DNA of 64,000 nt from Candidatus Gastranaerophilales bacterium (GTDB lineage: Bacteria > Cyanobacteriota > Vampirovibrionia > Gastranaerophilales > Gastranaerophilaceae). The notes below the pieces were generated by a model that did not search any database, had not been told where the DNA came from, and was given only the letters and a program-made list of their open reading frames with translations. The DNA is taken from contig CALVAR010000001.1 in assembly GCA_944325575.1 (NCBI GenBank), positions 222,231-286,230 of the forward strand. Direction: 5' to 3'. The position numbers and the translations under genes were made by a program. Every line of letters begins with the position of its first letter. The stretch's first letter is position 1. Shown piece by piece: positions 53,211 through 62,585 of this stretch.

Positions 53211-54863
53211 ATGATTAAGTCGCTTTATATAAAAGATTTTATAATTATAGACGAACTTCATCTGGATTTTGATAAAGGTTTTAATGTAATCACAGGTGAA
53301 ACAGGTGCCGGCAAAAGTATCATTATAAATGCAATTGACCTTGCTTTCGGCGCAAGAGCTGGCAAAGATTTAATAAAATCAGGCAAAAGCAGAGCGTCTA
53401 TTGAACTTACACTTGAGCTTAAAGAAACACTGCCTAAAAATTTCGTTGAAGAAACAGGTATTGAAGATTATGGCAAAGAAGTAATTCTCTCCAGAGAATT
53501 AACTGAATCCGGCTCACGCTCACGTGTTAACGGGTCTCTTGTAACGCAGGATGTGATAAAAACTTTAAGAGAAATGCTGATAGATATACACAATCAGCAT
53601 ATGACATACACCTATATTCAGCCCAAACATCATATAAATCTTCTGGACAGCTACGGCGGAAATAATCATCAAAATGTATTGAACGGATACAAGGAGATTT
53701 ACGGCAGATATAGTGAAGTTTGCAAAAAACTGGATGATGCAAAAAACAGAACTCAGCTTACTGAGCAACAGATTGAGTTTTTAAAATTTCAGATTGATGA
53801 AATTGAGTCAGCGAGAATAGAAGATATTGAAGAAGATAAAAAACTTGAAGATGAGTTAAATGTTCTGTCAAATACGGAAAAGCTTAAGGAACTGACATAT
53901 TCTTCATACTGGACTTTGTACGGAGAAGACGGCTGTATCCTTGATGCCCTCGGAAAAGTAAAAACAAATATATCTAAAGCAGCGGAAACAGATTCCAACC
54001 TTAGCGAATATGAATCTCAAATAATTGAAGCACAAGAATCATTAAAAGAATTGTCTTCATCATTAAGAAATTACGCTGAAGCAATGGAGCTTGATGAACA
54101 AAGACTCGATGAAGTCCAGCAAAGAATTGATACACTTGATAAAATCAAACGCAAATACGGTAATACGCTGGAAGATGTACTTAATAATTACGAAAAATTT
54201 TGTGCAGAATACAACTCTATAGAATTTTCTCAAGATGAGATAAACAGCCTTGAAGAACAAAAGCAAGAACTTTTTACACTAATGCAGGACAGAGCAAAAG
54301 AACTGTCACAATCCAGAAAAGAAATATCACTTGATTTGTCAGAAAAAATACGAACAGAACTGGAAAAACTGGATATGCCCAAAGTCCAATTTGAAATCAA
54401 TATACAAGAATGTGATTTTGGACCGTCGGGATTTGACAATGTAGAATTTCTTATTTCCACCAATATATCGGAAACACCAAAGCCTCTTGCAAAAATTGCA
54501 TCAGGCGGCGAAATTTCAAGAGTAATGCTGGCTCTTAAAACAATATTTGCAAAAACCGATAACATAAACACAGTTATTTTTGATGAAATAGATACAGGTA
54601 TATCCGGTAACGCTTGTCAGGCAGTTGCACAAACCATTAAAGAACTGGCAAAAACTCACCAGATTATATCAATAACACACCAGCCTATAATTGCCGCAAA
54701 ATCAGACAGACATTTTTATGTGGCAAAAACTCAGGATGGTGAAACAAGTGTAAAAGTTTATACGCTTGATGAAAAGAACAAAATAAAAGCAATAGCCATG
54801 CTTGCTGCAGGAGAAATTACAGAAGACTCTGTAAATTTTGCAAAACAGCTTATATACAATTAG
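53211..54863 (+). CDS. recN: DNA repair protein RecN
   Basis: A 550-residue SMC-like ATPase of double-strand break repair. Walker A G-E-T-G-A-G-K-S near residue 29, a long coiled coil (about 150-370), the signature I-A-S-G-G-E-I-S-R and Walker B V-I-F-D-E-I-D-T-G. Length is normal. Begins three bases after nadK; RNA copy 2 follows. Confidence 0.97.
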   Translation: MIKSLYIKDFIIIDELHLDFDKGFNVITGETGAGKSIIINAIDLAFGARAGKDLIKSGKSRASIELTLELKETLPKNFVEETGIEDYGKEVILSRELTESGSRSRVNGSLVTQDVIKTLREMLIDIHNQHMTYTYIQPKHHINLLDSYGGNNHQNVLNGYKEIYGRYSEVCKKLDDAKNRTQLTEQQIEFLKFQIDEIESARIEDIEEDKKLEDELNVLSNTEKLKELTYSSYWTLYGEDGCILDALGKVKTNISKAAETDSNLSEYESQIIEAQESLKELSSSLRNYAEAMELDEQRLDEVQQRIDTLDKIKRKYGNTLEDVLNNYEKFCAEYNSIEFSQDEINSLEEQKQELFTLMQDRAKELSQSRKEISLDLSEKIRTELEKLDMPKVQFEINIQECDFGPSGFDNVEFLISTNISETPKPLAKIASGGEISRVMLALKTIFAKTDNINTVIFDEIDTGISGNACQAVAQTIKELAKTHQIISITHQPIIAAKSDRHFYVAKTQDGETSVKVYTLDEKNKIKAIAMLAAGEITEDSVNFAKQLIYN

Positions 54864-54887
54864 AAAAAGCATGGTTATAATATAATG

Positions 54888-55232
54888 TGTCTGAGGCGGT
54901 CTCGCTTGTACTCAATAACATACTGATTCGTATGGCTCATAAATTTGCCAACGACTCAAGCTGGAAGTGGTACAAACTCTGCCTCATAAATATACAGGTA
55001 GTATATTTATGAGTGGGCGAGGACGCACAAGCATAGACATTGATAAAGTGACCCCACGCACTGTCTTGAAATCAGACGTTCGGGAAAAGCGTGGTTTTCC
55101 CTCACAAGGGGCGTTCCTTTCAGTCAGCCCCGTCCGATTTCGCTGTTGCCTGTGCCGGACTTGTTGGTAAAAATGTACTTGTTTATCGCACAGGTTCATC
55201 TGGTAGTCGGAGTCAGTTGACAATATGAAATT
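54888..55232 (+). ncRNA. Structured RNA of unknown family, copy 2
   Basis: TATAAT (54876-54881) lies just before TGTCTGAGGCGG, the 5' block shared with copy 1 (5887-6125 minus). Other shared parts are AGTG-ACCCCACG-CACT (55047-55062), the CCTGTGC/GCACAGG stem (55149-55155 with 55188-55194) and the 3' block up to 55232. Between them are extra hairpins absent from copy 1, such as CTCATAAATATAC...GTATATTTATGAG and a run of G/C-rich stems, so the RNA is about 345 nt against 175 nt for the shared part of copy 1. No terminator follows; the transcript may run into the small membrane protein gene. Confidence 0.7.
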
Positions 55233-55256
55233 GTACTGCATCAAAGGAGTGTTTAT

Positions 55257-55433
55257 ATGAAACCCGAATATCTGGTATATTTATATGCTCTTGCCGTTTT
55301 AATATATGCCGGCCTCAAAGTCTTTCATATACATTTGAGAGTATTGGACAGCTTTTTTATCATGCTCTGCGGATTGTGTGTTGTTTTTTCCATTACATCT
55401 ATAATTAAAATCATGGTAAGTGACAAAGACTAA
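55257..55433 (+). CDS. Small membrane protein, 58 residues
   Basis: An ATG with AAAGGAG upstream opens a frame starting M-K-P-E-Y-L-V-Y-L-Y. Two hydrophobic stretches (about 5-20 and 30-52) suggest two membrane segments; it ends V-S-D-K-D. It begins 24 bases after the conserved end of RNA copy 2, so the RNA may be its leader. No family recognised. Confidence 0.65.
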   Translation: MKPEYLVYLYALAVLIYAGLKVFHIHLRVLDSFFIMLCGLCVVFSITSIIKIMVSDKD

Positions 55434-55493
55434 GTTTTATTCATACATAATATGATTGAATATAATTTGTAATAAAAGTTGTATAATAACTGT

Positions 55494-56363
55494 ATGCTTA
55501 TACAGTATATAGCTGAATATCTGGAATACCTTCAGGCGGAAAGAGGTTTGTCTCAAAACACAATTGATGCATACAGACGAGATTTAACGGCTTTTTGCGA
55601 TTATATTCTGGGTCTTGATAATATTGATGAATTTGAAAAGATAAAACGGTCACACATTAATTACTATATAAAAGAACTTCATGATAAAAATTATTCACCG
55701 ACAAGCATAACCAGAAAGCTTGCTGCCATAAGAGGGTGGTTCAGATGGCTGAGTGCAAATGAAATTATAAAAAATGACCCCAGCACGGGAGTAGAACTGC
55801 CCAAGCTGACAAAAAAACTGCCTAAAGTAATGACGGTGAGCGAAATTGAAAAAATTCTCACAAATCACCTGAATGATATTGAATCCGTAATACTGGAATT
55901 GCTTTATGGTGCAGGTTTAAGGGTTTCAGAACTAGTTAACCTCGATATGAATAATATAGAACTTTCATCAAGATATGTCAGATGCACCGGTAAAGGTTCA
56001 AAGGAAAGAATTATCCCCATAGGAGAAAAAGCTAAAAAGTCTATTTTAAAATATTTAAAAGACAGGGAATTTCTACTTAAAAAATATAAGCTTGAAACAA
56101 AACATTTTTTGATAAAAGATAACGGTCATTTTGTGACAAGACAGGATGTTTATGTTTTTATTAGAAAACAGGGTGAAATATTAAAAAAGCATATCTCTCC
56201 CCATACATTAAGGCATAGTTTTGCTACTCATATGCTGGAAAACGGAGCAGACCTGAGAGTTGTACAGGAACTTCTGGGACACAGCGATGTTTCTACAACT
56301 CAGATATACACGCATGTAAGCAAAAAAAGGCTAAAAGAAGTGTACTTTTCAATTAACAAATAG
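55494..56363 (+). CDS. Tyrosine recombinase, XerC/XerD type
   Basis: A 289-residue recombinase with a SAM-like N-terminal domain (A-E-R-G-L-S-Q-N-T-I-D-A-Y) and catalytic domain from about 105. Catalytic residues R (A-G-L-R-V-S-E-L), H-x-x-R (H-T-L-R-H-S-F-A-T-H), H (L-G-H-S) and Y (Q-I-Y-T-H) are present. It fits chromosome-dimer resolution. Start at the ATG at 55494, six bases after TATAAT (55482-55487); no ribosome site, so probably leaderless. No mobile-element partners nearby. Confidence 0.92.
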   Translation: MLIQYIAEYLEYLQAERGLSQNTIDAYRRDLTAFCDYILGLDNIDEFEKIKRSHINYYIKELHDKNYSPTSITRKLAAIRGWFRWLSANEIIKNDPSTGVELPKLTKKLPKVMTVSEIEKILTNHLNDIESVILELLYGAGLRVSELVNLDMNNIELSSRYVRCTGKGSKERIIPIGEKAKKSILKYLKDREFLLKKYKLETKHFLIKDNGHFVTRQDVYVFIRKQGEILKKHISPHTLRHSFATHMLENGADLRVVQELLGHSDVSTTQIYTHVSKKRLKEVYFSINK

Positions 56364-56374
56364 AGGTAAAGAGG

Positions 56375-57241
56375 TTGGAACTTAAAGAAATTTATTCAAG
56401 TAAAAACACAAATAAACCCGTAATATCATATGAGGTATTTCCACCAAAAGACGACACTGACGGACAAAAGCTGGAACAGCTTTTTGTCGAGCTAAAAAAG
56501 CTGTTAAAGTTTAAGCCGTCATTAATTTCGGTAACATATGGCGCAGGCGGTTCAAACCAGACAGAATCAATTGAAATAATCAAAAGGATTAAATCGGAAT
56601 TAATGACAACCCCGATGCCGCATTTCACATGCGTTTCAACTTCCGAAAAAAACATAAAACAATATCTGACAACATTAGAGCAACTTGGCATTGAAAACAT
56701 TCTTGCACTAAGAGGCGACATTCCTCAGAATCAGGAAATTTGCCATGACTTCAGGTATGCATCGCAGCTGGTTGAATGTATAAAAAGAGAAAGCAGACTT
56801 TCCGTAGCGGTTGCAGGATATCCGGAAGGGCATAAAGAAGCAGAATCTTTGGAGAAGGATATACATTATCTGAAGCAGAAGGTGGATAAAGGTGCAGATG
56901 TAATCTATACACAGCTCTTTTTTAACAATCGCCATTACTTTGATTTCGCAGAAAAATGTCAAAAATTCGGAATAACAGCCCCGATTATCCCGGGGATACT
57001 GCCTGTAACTAACTTTAAAACGCTTGAAAAAATGACAAGCCTTTGCAAAGTTGATATACCCAAAGAGCTTTATGATAAACTTAATGCTCACAGCGAAGAC
57101 AAAGAATACATAAAAAATACGGGTATAGAATACGCAACTAAACAATGTCAGGAGCTTATTGATGCGGGTGTAGACGGATTGCATTTTTATACACTAAATA
57201 AAGAATATGCAACCGGCAAAATTTTGAGTAATCTTTTATAA
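56375..57241 (+). CDS. metF: Methylenetetrahydrofolate reductase
   Basis: A 288-residue TIM-barrel flavoenzyme making 5-methyltetrahydrofolate. S-Y-E-V-F-P-P-K, V-T-Y-G-A-G-G-S and A-L-R-G-D-I-P are family hallmarks. Starts at TTG after AGAGG. It is followed after 14 bases by a pterin-binding methyltransferase, so the pair may act in sequence. Confidence 0.93.
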   Translation: MELKEIYSSKNTNKPVISYEVFPPKDDTDGQKLEQLFVELKKLLKFKPSLISVTYGAGGSNQTESIEIIKRIKSELMTTPMPHFTCVSTSEKNIKQYLTTLEQLGIENILALRGDIPQNQEICHDFRYASQLVECIKRESRLSVAVAGYPEGHKEAESLEKDIHYLKQKVDKGADVIYTQLFFNNRHYFDFAEKCQKFGITAPIIPGILPVTNFKTLEKMTSLCKVDIPKELYDKLNAHSEDKEYIKNTGIEYATKQCQELIDAGVDGLHFYTLNKEYATGKILSNLL

Positions 57242-57255
57242 AAAGGAATATAAAA

Positions 57256-58182
57256 ATGAAACTTATATCAGAAAATCTTCATATAATATCAAAATCCACA
57301 AAAGAAGCTGTATTGAATCGTGATGAAACTTATATTAAAAATCTGTTAAAAAGGCAGATAGAAACAAATCCTGACTGGATAGATCTGAATATCGGCCCTG
57401 CACGAGGTGCATTTTCAGGCACAATGGAGTGGCTGGTTAATATTGCCGCTGATTTAACAGACATTCCTCTGTCATTGGACAGCACAAATGCTGATGAAAT
57501 TCAAAAAGGTCTTTCTCTTGCAAAAGCTCCGGAAAAATGGATAATAAACAGCACAAATGCCGATGAAGAAAGATTGAACAGAGTATCTGACATAGCGGCA
57601 GATTTTGGATGTAATCTTATTGCACTTACAATGAACAGCGAACTAGGGATACCAAAAGAGTCGGACAAAAGGCTTGAACTTGCTTTTGAGATAACATCTA
57701 TGACAGAAGCAAAGGGAATACCTAACAGTAAACTCTACTTTGATCCTTTGATTCTTCCGGTTTGTGTGGATCAGACACAGGCATCGGAAGCATTAAACAC
57801 AATCAGAATGCTAAAAGAAAGTTTTGATCCGGAAGTTATGACCACAATAGGTTTATCAAATGTTTCTAACGGATGTCCAAAAGAGTTAAGACCTTTAATC
57901 AACAGAGTGTTTATGGTGCTTGCCATGGGATGCGGCTTAGACAGTGCTATTGTTGATTCTTTTGATGATGAATTATTGAGAATAAATAAAGTTATAGAAA
58001 AACAAGAAATAGAAAACTCATACGACAAATTATATATTGATATTTATAATATGATGCAGTCATTTGAGGATATTGATACGCTAAAGTATGATAAATCCGA
58101 CAAAGAATCTGTAAATATTTATAAAACAGCAGAAATTCTTTTAAACAAAAAAGTTTACTCTAACAGTTATCTGGAAATATAA
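57256..58182 (+). CDS. Pterin-binding methyltransferase, AcsE/MeTr-like
   Basis: A 308-residue TIM-barrel protein of the dihydropteroate-synthase-like group. D-W-I-D-L-N-I-G-P-A near 37, L-S-L-D-S-T-N-A near 75, W-I-I-N-S-T-N near 97 and T-I-G-L-S-N-V-S-N-G near 198 match methyltetrahydrofolate:corrinoid methyltransferases (AcsE) and the pterin-binding module of MetH. The corrinoid partner and CO dehydrogenase genes are not in the window, so its acceptor is unknown. Confidence 0.85.
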   Translation: MKLISENLHIISKSTKEAVLNRDETYIKNLLKRQIETNPDWIDLNIGPARGAFSGTMEWLVNIAADLTDIPLSLDSTNADEIQKGLSLAKAPEKWIINSTNADEERLNRVSDIAADFGCNLIALTMNSELGIPKESDKRLELAFEITSMTEAKGIPNSKLYFDPLILPVCVDQTQASEALNTIRMLKESFDPEVMTTIGLSNVSNGCPKELRPLINRVFMVLAMGCGLDSAIVDSFDDELLRINKVIEKQEIENSYDKLYIDIYNMMQSFEDIDTLKYDKSDKESVNIYKTAEILLNKKVYSNSYLEI

Positions 58183-58755
58183 TTACATATATATTATTGA
58201 CTGATTAACAATTTTGCCTTTTTCTTTACCGGCAATTTTTACTGAATCATGAGTATCTATATTGATATAACCGGTGTTATTACCGTTTATGAGTATAGTA
58301 TCTTTATGGGCTTTTTTATCATTACCGTATACTTTTCCTGCCCCCTGCTGTGCAAGAATTTTACCATTAAAATCACCATTGATTTTAATAATATCGCTGC
58401 CGCTTTTATAAGAAGAAAACGCACCGCCGCCTGTCATAATATAGCTTCCGGTGCCCCAAAATTTGTTATATTTTTTGTATGTACAATTATCTAAAAAGGT
58501 CTTATTATCACCTTTACCGGGTGCTACAGCGTATACCTGTGAATTTGCAACATAGATTTTATCATCGTCTTTTGTACCGTATACAGAAACTTTTTTAGCA
58601 TCATAAATTTTTACAACATTATCATCAGTAACTTCTACTCTACCAGACCCTTTTTCTGTTACAACTTTTACGCCGGAATCAGTTTTATAATAATCTCTAT
58701 TTGTCACTGCACTGCGCATTCTTGAAAAAAATGATTGATTTGGCTGTAGTTCCAT
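58183..58755 (-). CDS. Beta-rich repeat protein of unknown function
   Basis: A 190-residue protein read from the ATG at 58755 (AAAGGA upstream). The body is rich in G, N, D and K with short beta-strand repeats (K-I-Y-D-A-K-K-V-S-V-Y-G, K-V-Y-G-N-D-K-K, I-L-I-N-G-N-N-T-G-Y), resembling a beta-helix or RTX-like fold without canonical RTX nonapeptides. No signal peptide. Its stop meets the end of the convergent methyltransferase gene. Confidence 0.7.
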   Translation of the reverse strand: MELQPNQSFFSRMRSAVTNRDYYKTDSGVKVVTEKGSGRVEVTDDNVVKIYDAKKVSVYGTKDDDKIYVANSQVYAVAPGKGDNKTFLDNCTYKKYNKFWGTGSYIMTGGGAFSSYKSGSDIIKINGDFNGKILAQQGAGKVYGNDKKAHKDTILINGNNTGYINIDTHDSVKIAGKEKGKIVNQSIIYM

Positions 58756-58837
58756 AAATAATCCTTTTAATAGTACCTGCACAAACAAAACAAGTGAATA
58801 CAATATTTTGCCAATTTTTCTTTTAATGTTAAGTAAT

Positions 58838-59080
58838 CTAAAGAAACAAACCCTTTAAGGCCTGCAAATCTTCGTATGCGGCACCGGCTTCTGCCAGTTC
58901 TTCCGCCGATATTCCGAAAAGAGAAATTATATCTTTGGTTTCCAAACCCAAATCTTTGATTTTTATTTTTTTTATTACATAATCAAGAGCATCCTGTCTC
59001 GACATGCCGGACAAAAAACTGTGGGTAATTTCACCCGTGTTTATTGCTTTTCTAAAACTTCTCTTTTTTGCTTTGCCCAT
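58838..59080 (-). CDS. Small helical protein of unknown function
   Basis: An 80-residue protein, basic at the N terminus (M-G-K-A-K-K-R-S-F-R-K) and helical after that (S-R-Q-D-A-L-D-Y-V-I-K-K...I-S-A-E-E-L-A-E-A). No family recognised. Five bases after the glycosyltransferase gene, so same operon. Confidence 0.65.
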   Translation of the reverse strand: MGKAKKRSFRKAINTGEITHSFLSGMSRQDALDYVIKKIKIKDLGLETKDIISLFGISAEELAEAGAAYEDLQALKGLFL

Positions 59081-59084
59081 ATAT

Positions 59085-60128
59085 TTAATCTTTATTTTTA
59101 CTTGCCATAAAGCTTAATAACAGCATTATAACAGAAATTAAAATAGCATAGACAAAGAACTTCAAAGGAGTTCCGACAATAAAACTTGCAATAGCACCGG
59201 AAATAACCGCTACAGTAGACAATATAAGAACTGTCTGATTCTGTGAACATCCGGCATGCAACAGTTTATGATGGAGATGCTCAGCATCCGGTGTAAAAGG
59301 TGAAACACCTTTTGCAATTCTCCTTAAAGAAGAGAATGTTATATCAATGATAGGAACTGACAGTATAAAAAACGGAACAAACATTGTCAACTCAGGTGAC
59401 TTCATTACACCGGTTATTGATAATGTTGCAAGTAAAAAACCGGCAAATAAAGACCCCGAATCTCCCATAAATATCTTTGCAGGATGAAAATTATATGTTA
59501 AAAATGCAAGCATAGAACCGGCAAGTATAAACGCAATAAGAGCACTTATTGCGTTTGTCGGAGTCATTGCAACGGCTATTAATCCTAAAGTTACGGAAGA
59601 AATCGTCACAATTGAACCCGCAAGACCATCTACGCCATCAATAAAATTCAGTGCATTAGAAATACCGACAATCCACAAAATTGTGACAATGTAAGACAGT
59701 ATCAACCCGAGATGAAAAGGTTCTCCAAAAGGATTATAAATAGTATCTACACTGATACCCAAAAAGAATACGATTGAAGCAATTGCAATCTGTATCATCA
59801 ATTTAAACTTTGCATTAAGACCGTATATGTCATCAATCAGCCCGAGCAAAAACATTAAAGATCCGCCAAGCAATATACCGGACAGAAGTTTTCCGTACGG
59901 GTAATAACTAAGTATTACAAGCAGCAGAAATGCAAGCATAAAACTGGACCAGATAGCAACTCCGCCTAGACGGGCAATTGGTCCGTGATGAATTTTTCTT
60001 TCATTCGGCTTATCAATTAAATTATTCTTTTTAGCAAAGAAAATAACAAACGGCATGACAAAAAAGCCTAATAAATAAGCCATAATCATACCAAGTATAT
60101 GAGCATCCGATAATTTAAGCGAAATCAT
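59085..60128 (-). CDS. Undecaprenyl-phosphate sugar-1-phosphate transferase (WecA/TagO type)
   Basis: A 347-residue membrane protein with about ten segments, of the polyprenyl-phosphate transferase (MraY/WecA/TagO) family. Catalytic stretches G-L-I-D-D-I-Y-G, N-F-I-D-G-V-D-G-L-A-G and F-M-G-D-S-G-S are present; D-A-E-H-L-H-H-K-L-L is the WecA/TagO-type loop, so GlcNAc-1-phosphate is the likely donor sugar. It would start an envelope glycan (O-antigen or teichoic-type). Overlaps the glyA stop by one base. Confidence 0.93.
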   Translation of the reverse strand: MISLKLSDAHILGMIMAYLLGFFVMPFVIFFAKKNNLIDKPNERKIHHGPIARLGGVAIWSSFMLAFLLLVILSYYPYGKLLSGILLGGSLMFLLGLIDDIYGLNAKFKLMIQIAIASIVFFLGISVDTIYNPFGEPFHLGLILSYIVTILWIVGISNALNFIDGVDGLAGSIVTISSVTLGLIAVAMTPTNAISALIAFILAGSMLAFLTYNFHPAKIFMGDSGSLFAGFLLATLSITGVMKSPELTMFVPFFILSVPIIDITFSSLRRIAKGVSPFTPDAEHLHHKLLHAGCSQNQTVLILSTVAVISGAIASFIVGTPLKFFVYAILISVIMLLLSFMASKNKD

Positions 60129-61378
60129 TATACATGCATCCCTTCATATAACGGATATTTTTGACACAATTTTAATGAACGTTCTCTTAAATTTTTAAGA
60201 GCCAATTCATTATCAGAAGCAACGACAGCACCTGCTATAATTTTTGCAACTTCCACCATATCATCTTCTTTAAATCCTCTAGTAGTAACGGCCGCAGCCC
60301 CAAGTCTTACGCCGCTTGTGACAAAAGGACTCTGAGGATCATTGGGCACAGTATTTTTATTTGCTGTAATGCCAACTTCTTCAAGCACATTTGCAATATC
60401 TTTACCTGTTTTATTGAATTTTCTCAAATCCAGAGTCATAAGGTGATTTTCCGTACAACCACCCACTATATCCATACCCTCGTCCATTAAACCGTTTGCA
60501 AGAGCTTTGGCATTTTTTACAATTTGAGCAGCATACTCCTTAAACGAAGGATCAAGAGCTTCTTTAAGAGCAATTGCTTTACCGGCAATAATATGCTCCA
60601 ATGGTCCGCCCTGCATGCCTGGGAATACTGCTTTATCAATACCTGCAGCATGCTCTGCATCACACATAATAATACCGCCTCTGGGGCCTCTTAAGGTCTT
60701 GTGAGTTGTTGTGGTAACAAAATGAGCATAACCGGCAGGAGAAGGATGCACGCCGCCTGCAACGAGCGCTGCAATATGCGCAATATCAGCCATTAAATAA
60801 GCACCTACCGAATCAGCAATTTCTCTGAATCTTTTAAAATCTATGATTTTTGAATAATTGCTTGCACCTGCGATTATGAGTTTAGGTTTATGTTCTTTAG
60901 CCAATTTTTCAACTTCATCATAATTAATTACACCGTTATCATCTACTCCGTAGCTGACAATGTTGTAATTTATCCCTGAAAAATTAACGGGTGAACCATG
61001 GCTCAGGTGTCCGCCGTTTGACAAATCCATCCCGAGAACAGTATCTCCGATATTCAGTGCATACATAAATACAGCCATATTTGCCTGTGCACCGCTGTGG
61101 GGCTGTACATTTGCATGATCCATTTTAAATAATTCACATGCTCTTTTCTGAGCGAGTTCTTCAATTACATCAACATTTTCACAACCGTTATAAAATCTTT
61201 TGTGCGGCTTACCTTCCGCATATTTATTTGTCAAAACAGAACCGCATGCAGCCATAACAGCAGGTGATGTAAAGTTTTCACTTGCAATCAATTCTATTGT
61301 ATTTCTTTGTCTGTCCAACTCTTTTTCAATAGCTGCAGCAACATCCGGATCAGTCTTTCTTATAACATCTAATTCCAT
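60128..61378 (-). CDS. glyA: Serine hydroxymethyltransferase
   Basis: A 416-residue PLP enzyme that makes glycine and 5,10-methylene-THF from serine. Q-P-H-S-G-A-Q-A-N, the PLP lysine in [15 protein letters not shown] and S-G-V-R-L-G are standard. AGGGAGA precedes the ATG. Feeds methylene-THF to MetF. Confidence 0.98.
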   Translation of the reverse strand: MELDVIRKTDPDVAAAIEKELDRQRNTIELIASENFTSPAVMAACGSVLTNKYAEGKPHKRFYNGCENVDVIEELAQKRACELFKMDHANVQPHSGAQANMAVFMYALNIGDTVLGMDLSNGGHLSHGSPVNFSGINYNIVSYGVDDNGVINYDEVEKLAKEHKPKLIIAGASNYSKIIDFKRFREIADSVGAYLMADIAHIAALVAGGVHPSPAGYAHFVTTTTHKTLRGPRGGIIMCDAEHAAGIDKAVFPGMQGGPLEHIIAGKAIALKEALDPSFKEYAAQIVKNAKALANGLMDEGMDIVGGCTENHLMTLDLRKFNKTGKDIANVLEEVGITANKNTVPNDPQSPFVTSGVRLGAAAVTTRGFKEDDMVEVAKIIAGAVVASDNELALKNLRERSLKLCQKYPLYEGMHV

Positions 61379-61501
61379 CTATATATCTCCCTAGTCTGTT
61401 TAATATTAATTTTACAACAGCAAAAAATAAAGACAAAATTGTAAATATTAATAATATTTTTATAATATAATTGAAATGTAGAGATAATAAAGGGAGATAG
61501 T

Positions 61502-62518
61502 ATGAAAAAGCCCAATATCGCTGTCTTAGGTGCAACAGGTGTTGTCGGAAGAGAAATATTAAAGATTCTTGTTGAAGATAATGTTCCTTTTAACGAAATA
61601 AAATTTTTGGCAAGTGCAAAAAGTGCGGGCAAAAAAATAACATTTAAAGATAAAGAATACACAATCATAGAAGCTACTCCCGATGCATTTGAAGGCGTTA
61701 ATATTGTTCTTGCTTCCGCAGGCGGTTCAACATCTCTGGCTCTTGCTCCGGAGGCTGTTAAAAGAGGCTGTGTATATATTGACAACTCAAGTGCATTCCG
61801 TATGGAAAAGGATGTCCCGCTTGTTATTGCAGGTGTTAACGATGAAGACTTAAAAAATCATCATGGAATAATAGCAAATCCTAATTGTTCTACGTCACAG
61901 CTTATGCTTGTATTAAAGCCGCTCCATGACTATGCAAAAATTAAAAGAATGATAGTAAGCACTTATCAGGCCGTTTCTGGTGCCGGTCTCGCCGCCATAA
62001 ATGAATTAAAAGATAATACAATTGCGGAAAATGAAGGCAAGCCTTTTGAAAATGTCAAATTCAAAAAGCCGATAGCATACAATGTCATACCGCAAATTGA
62101 TGTATTCTGTGATAACGGTTATACAAAAGAAGAGATGAAAGTAACAAATGAAACTAAAAAGATACTTCACCTCGATGCAGATACGCCGATATCATGTACT
62201 GCGGTAAGAGTTCCTGTTTTCCATGGGCACTCAGAAGCTGTAACAATAGAATTTGAAAAAGAAATAACAGCACAAAAAGCAAGAGAAATTCTTGAAAATG
62301 CCTGGGGTGTAGAAGTTATTGATGATACTGAAAATTATGAATATCCTACACCAAGAGACGCCGCAGGCAAAAACCCTGTATATGTCGGCAGAATCAGAAA
62401 AAATATAGCTTTTGATAATGCTATAGATTTATGGTGTGTAGCCGATAACATAAGAATCGGTGCGGCGCTAAACACTGTAAGGCTGGCAGAAAGCGTAATA
62501 AAAATGCAGCTGTTCTAA
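61502..62518 (+). CDS. asd: Aspartate-semialdehyde dehydrogenase
   Basis: A 338-residue enzyme of lysine, threonine and methionine synthesis. G-A-T-G-V-V-G-R-E binds NADP; the catalytic cysteine is in A-N-P-N-C-S-T-S-Q; H in H-G-H-S-E-A-V is in place. AAAGGGAG precedes the ATG. Divergent from glyA. Confidence 0.97.
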   Translation: MKKPNIAVLGATGVVGREILKILVEDNVPFNEIKFLASAKSAGKKITFKDKEYTIIEATPDAFEGVNIVLASAGGSTSLALAPEAVKRGCVYIDNSSAFRMEKDVPLVIAGVNDEDLKNHHGIIANPNCSTSQLMLVLKPLHDYAKIKRMIVSTYQAVSGAGLAAINELKDNTIAENEGKPFENVKFKKPIAYNVIPQIDVFCDNGYTKEEMKVTNETKKILHLDADTPISCTAVRVPVFHGHSEAVTIEFEKEITAQKAREILENAWGVEVIDDTENYEYPTPRDAAGKNPVYVGRIRKNIAFDNAIDLWCVADNIRIGAALNTVRLAESVIKMQLF

Positions 62519-62585
62519 TGCACAGCTTGCAAATAATAGAGTATAAAGCCTGTTATATCAGACTTATAATAACGCAGGTAAAACA

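Noticed and set aside
55494..56363. Integrase of a mobile element or integron
   Set aside because: Full XerC/D layout, housekeeping neighbours, no attachment-site repeats or cargo.
62519..62585. preQ1 riboswitch before queA
   Set aside because: Too short and lacks the conserved A-rich tail and pseudoknot pattern.
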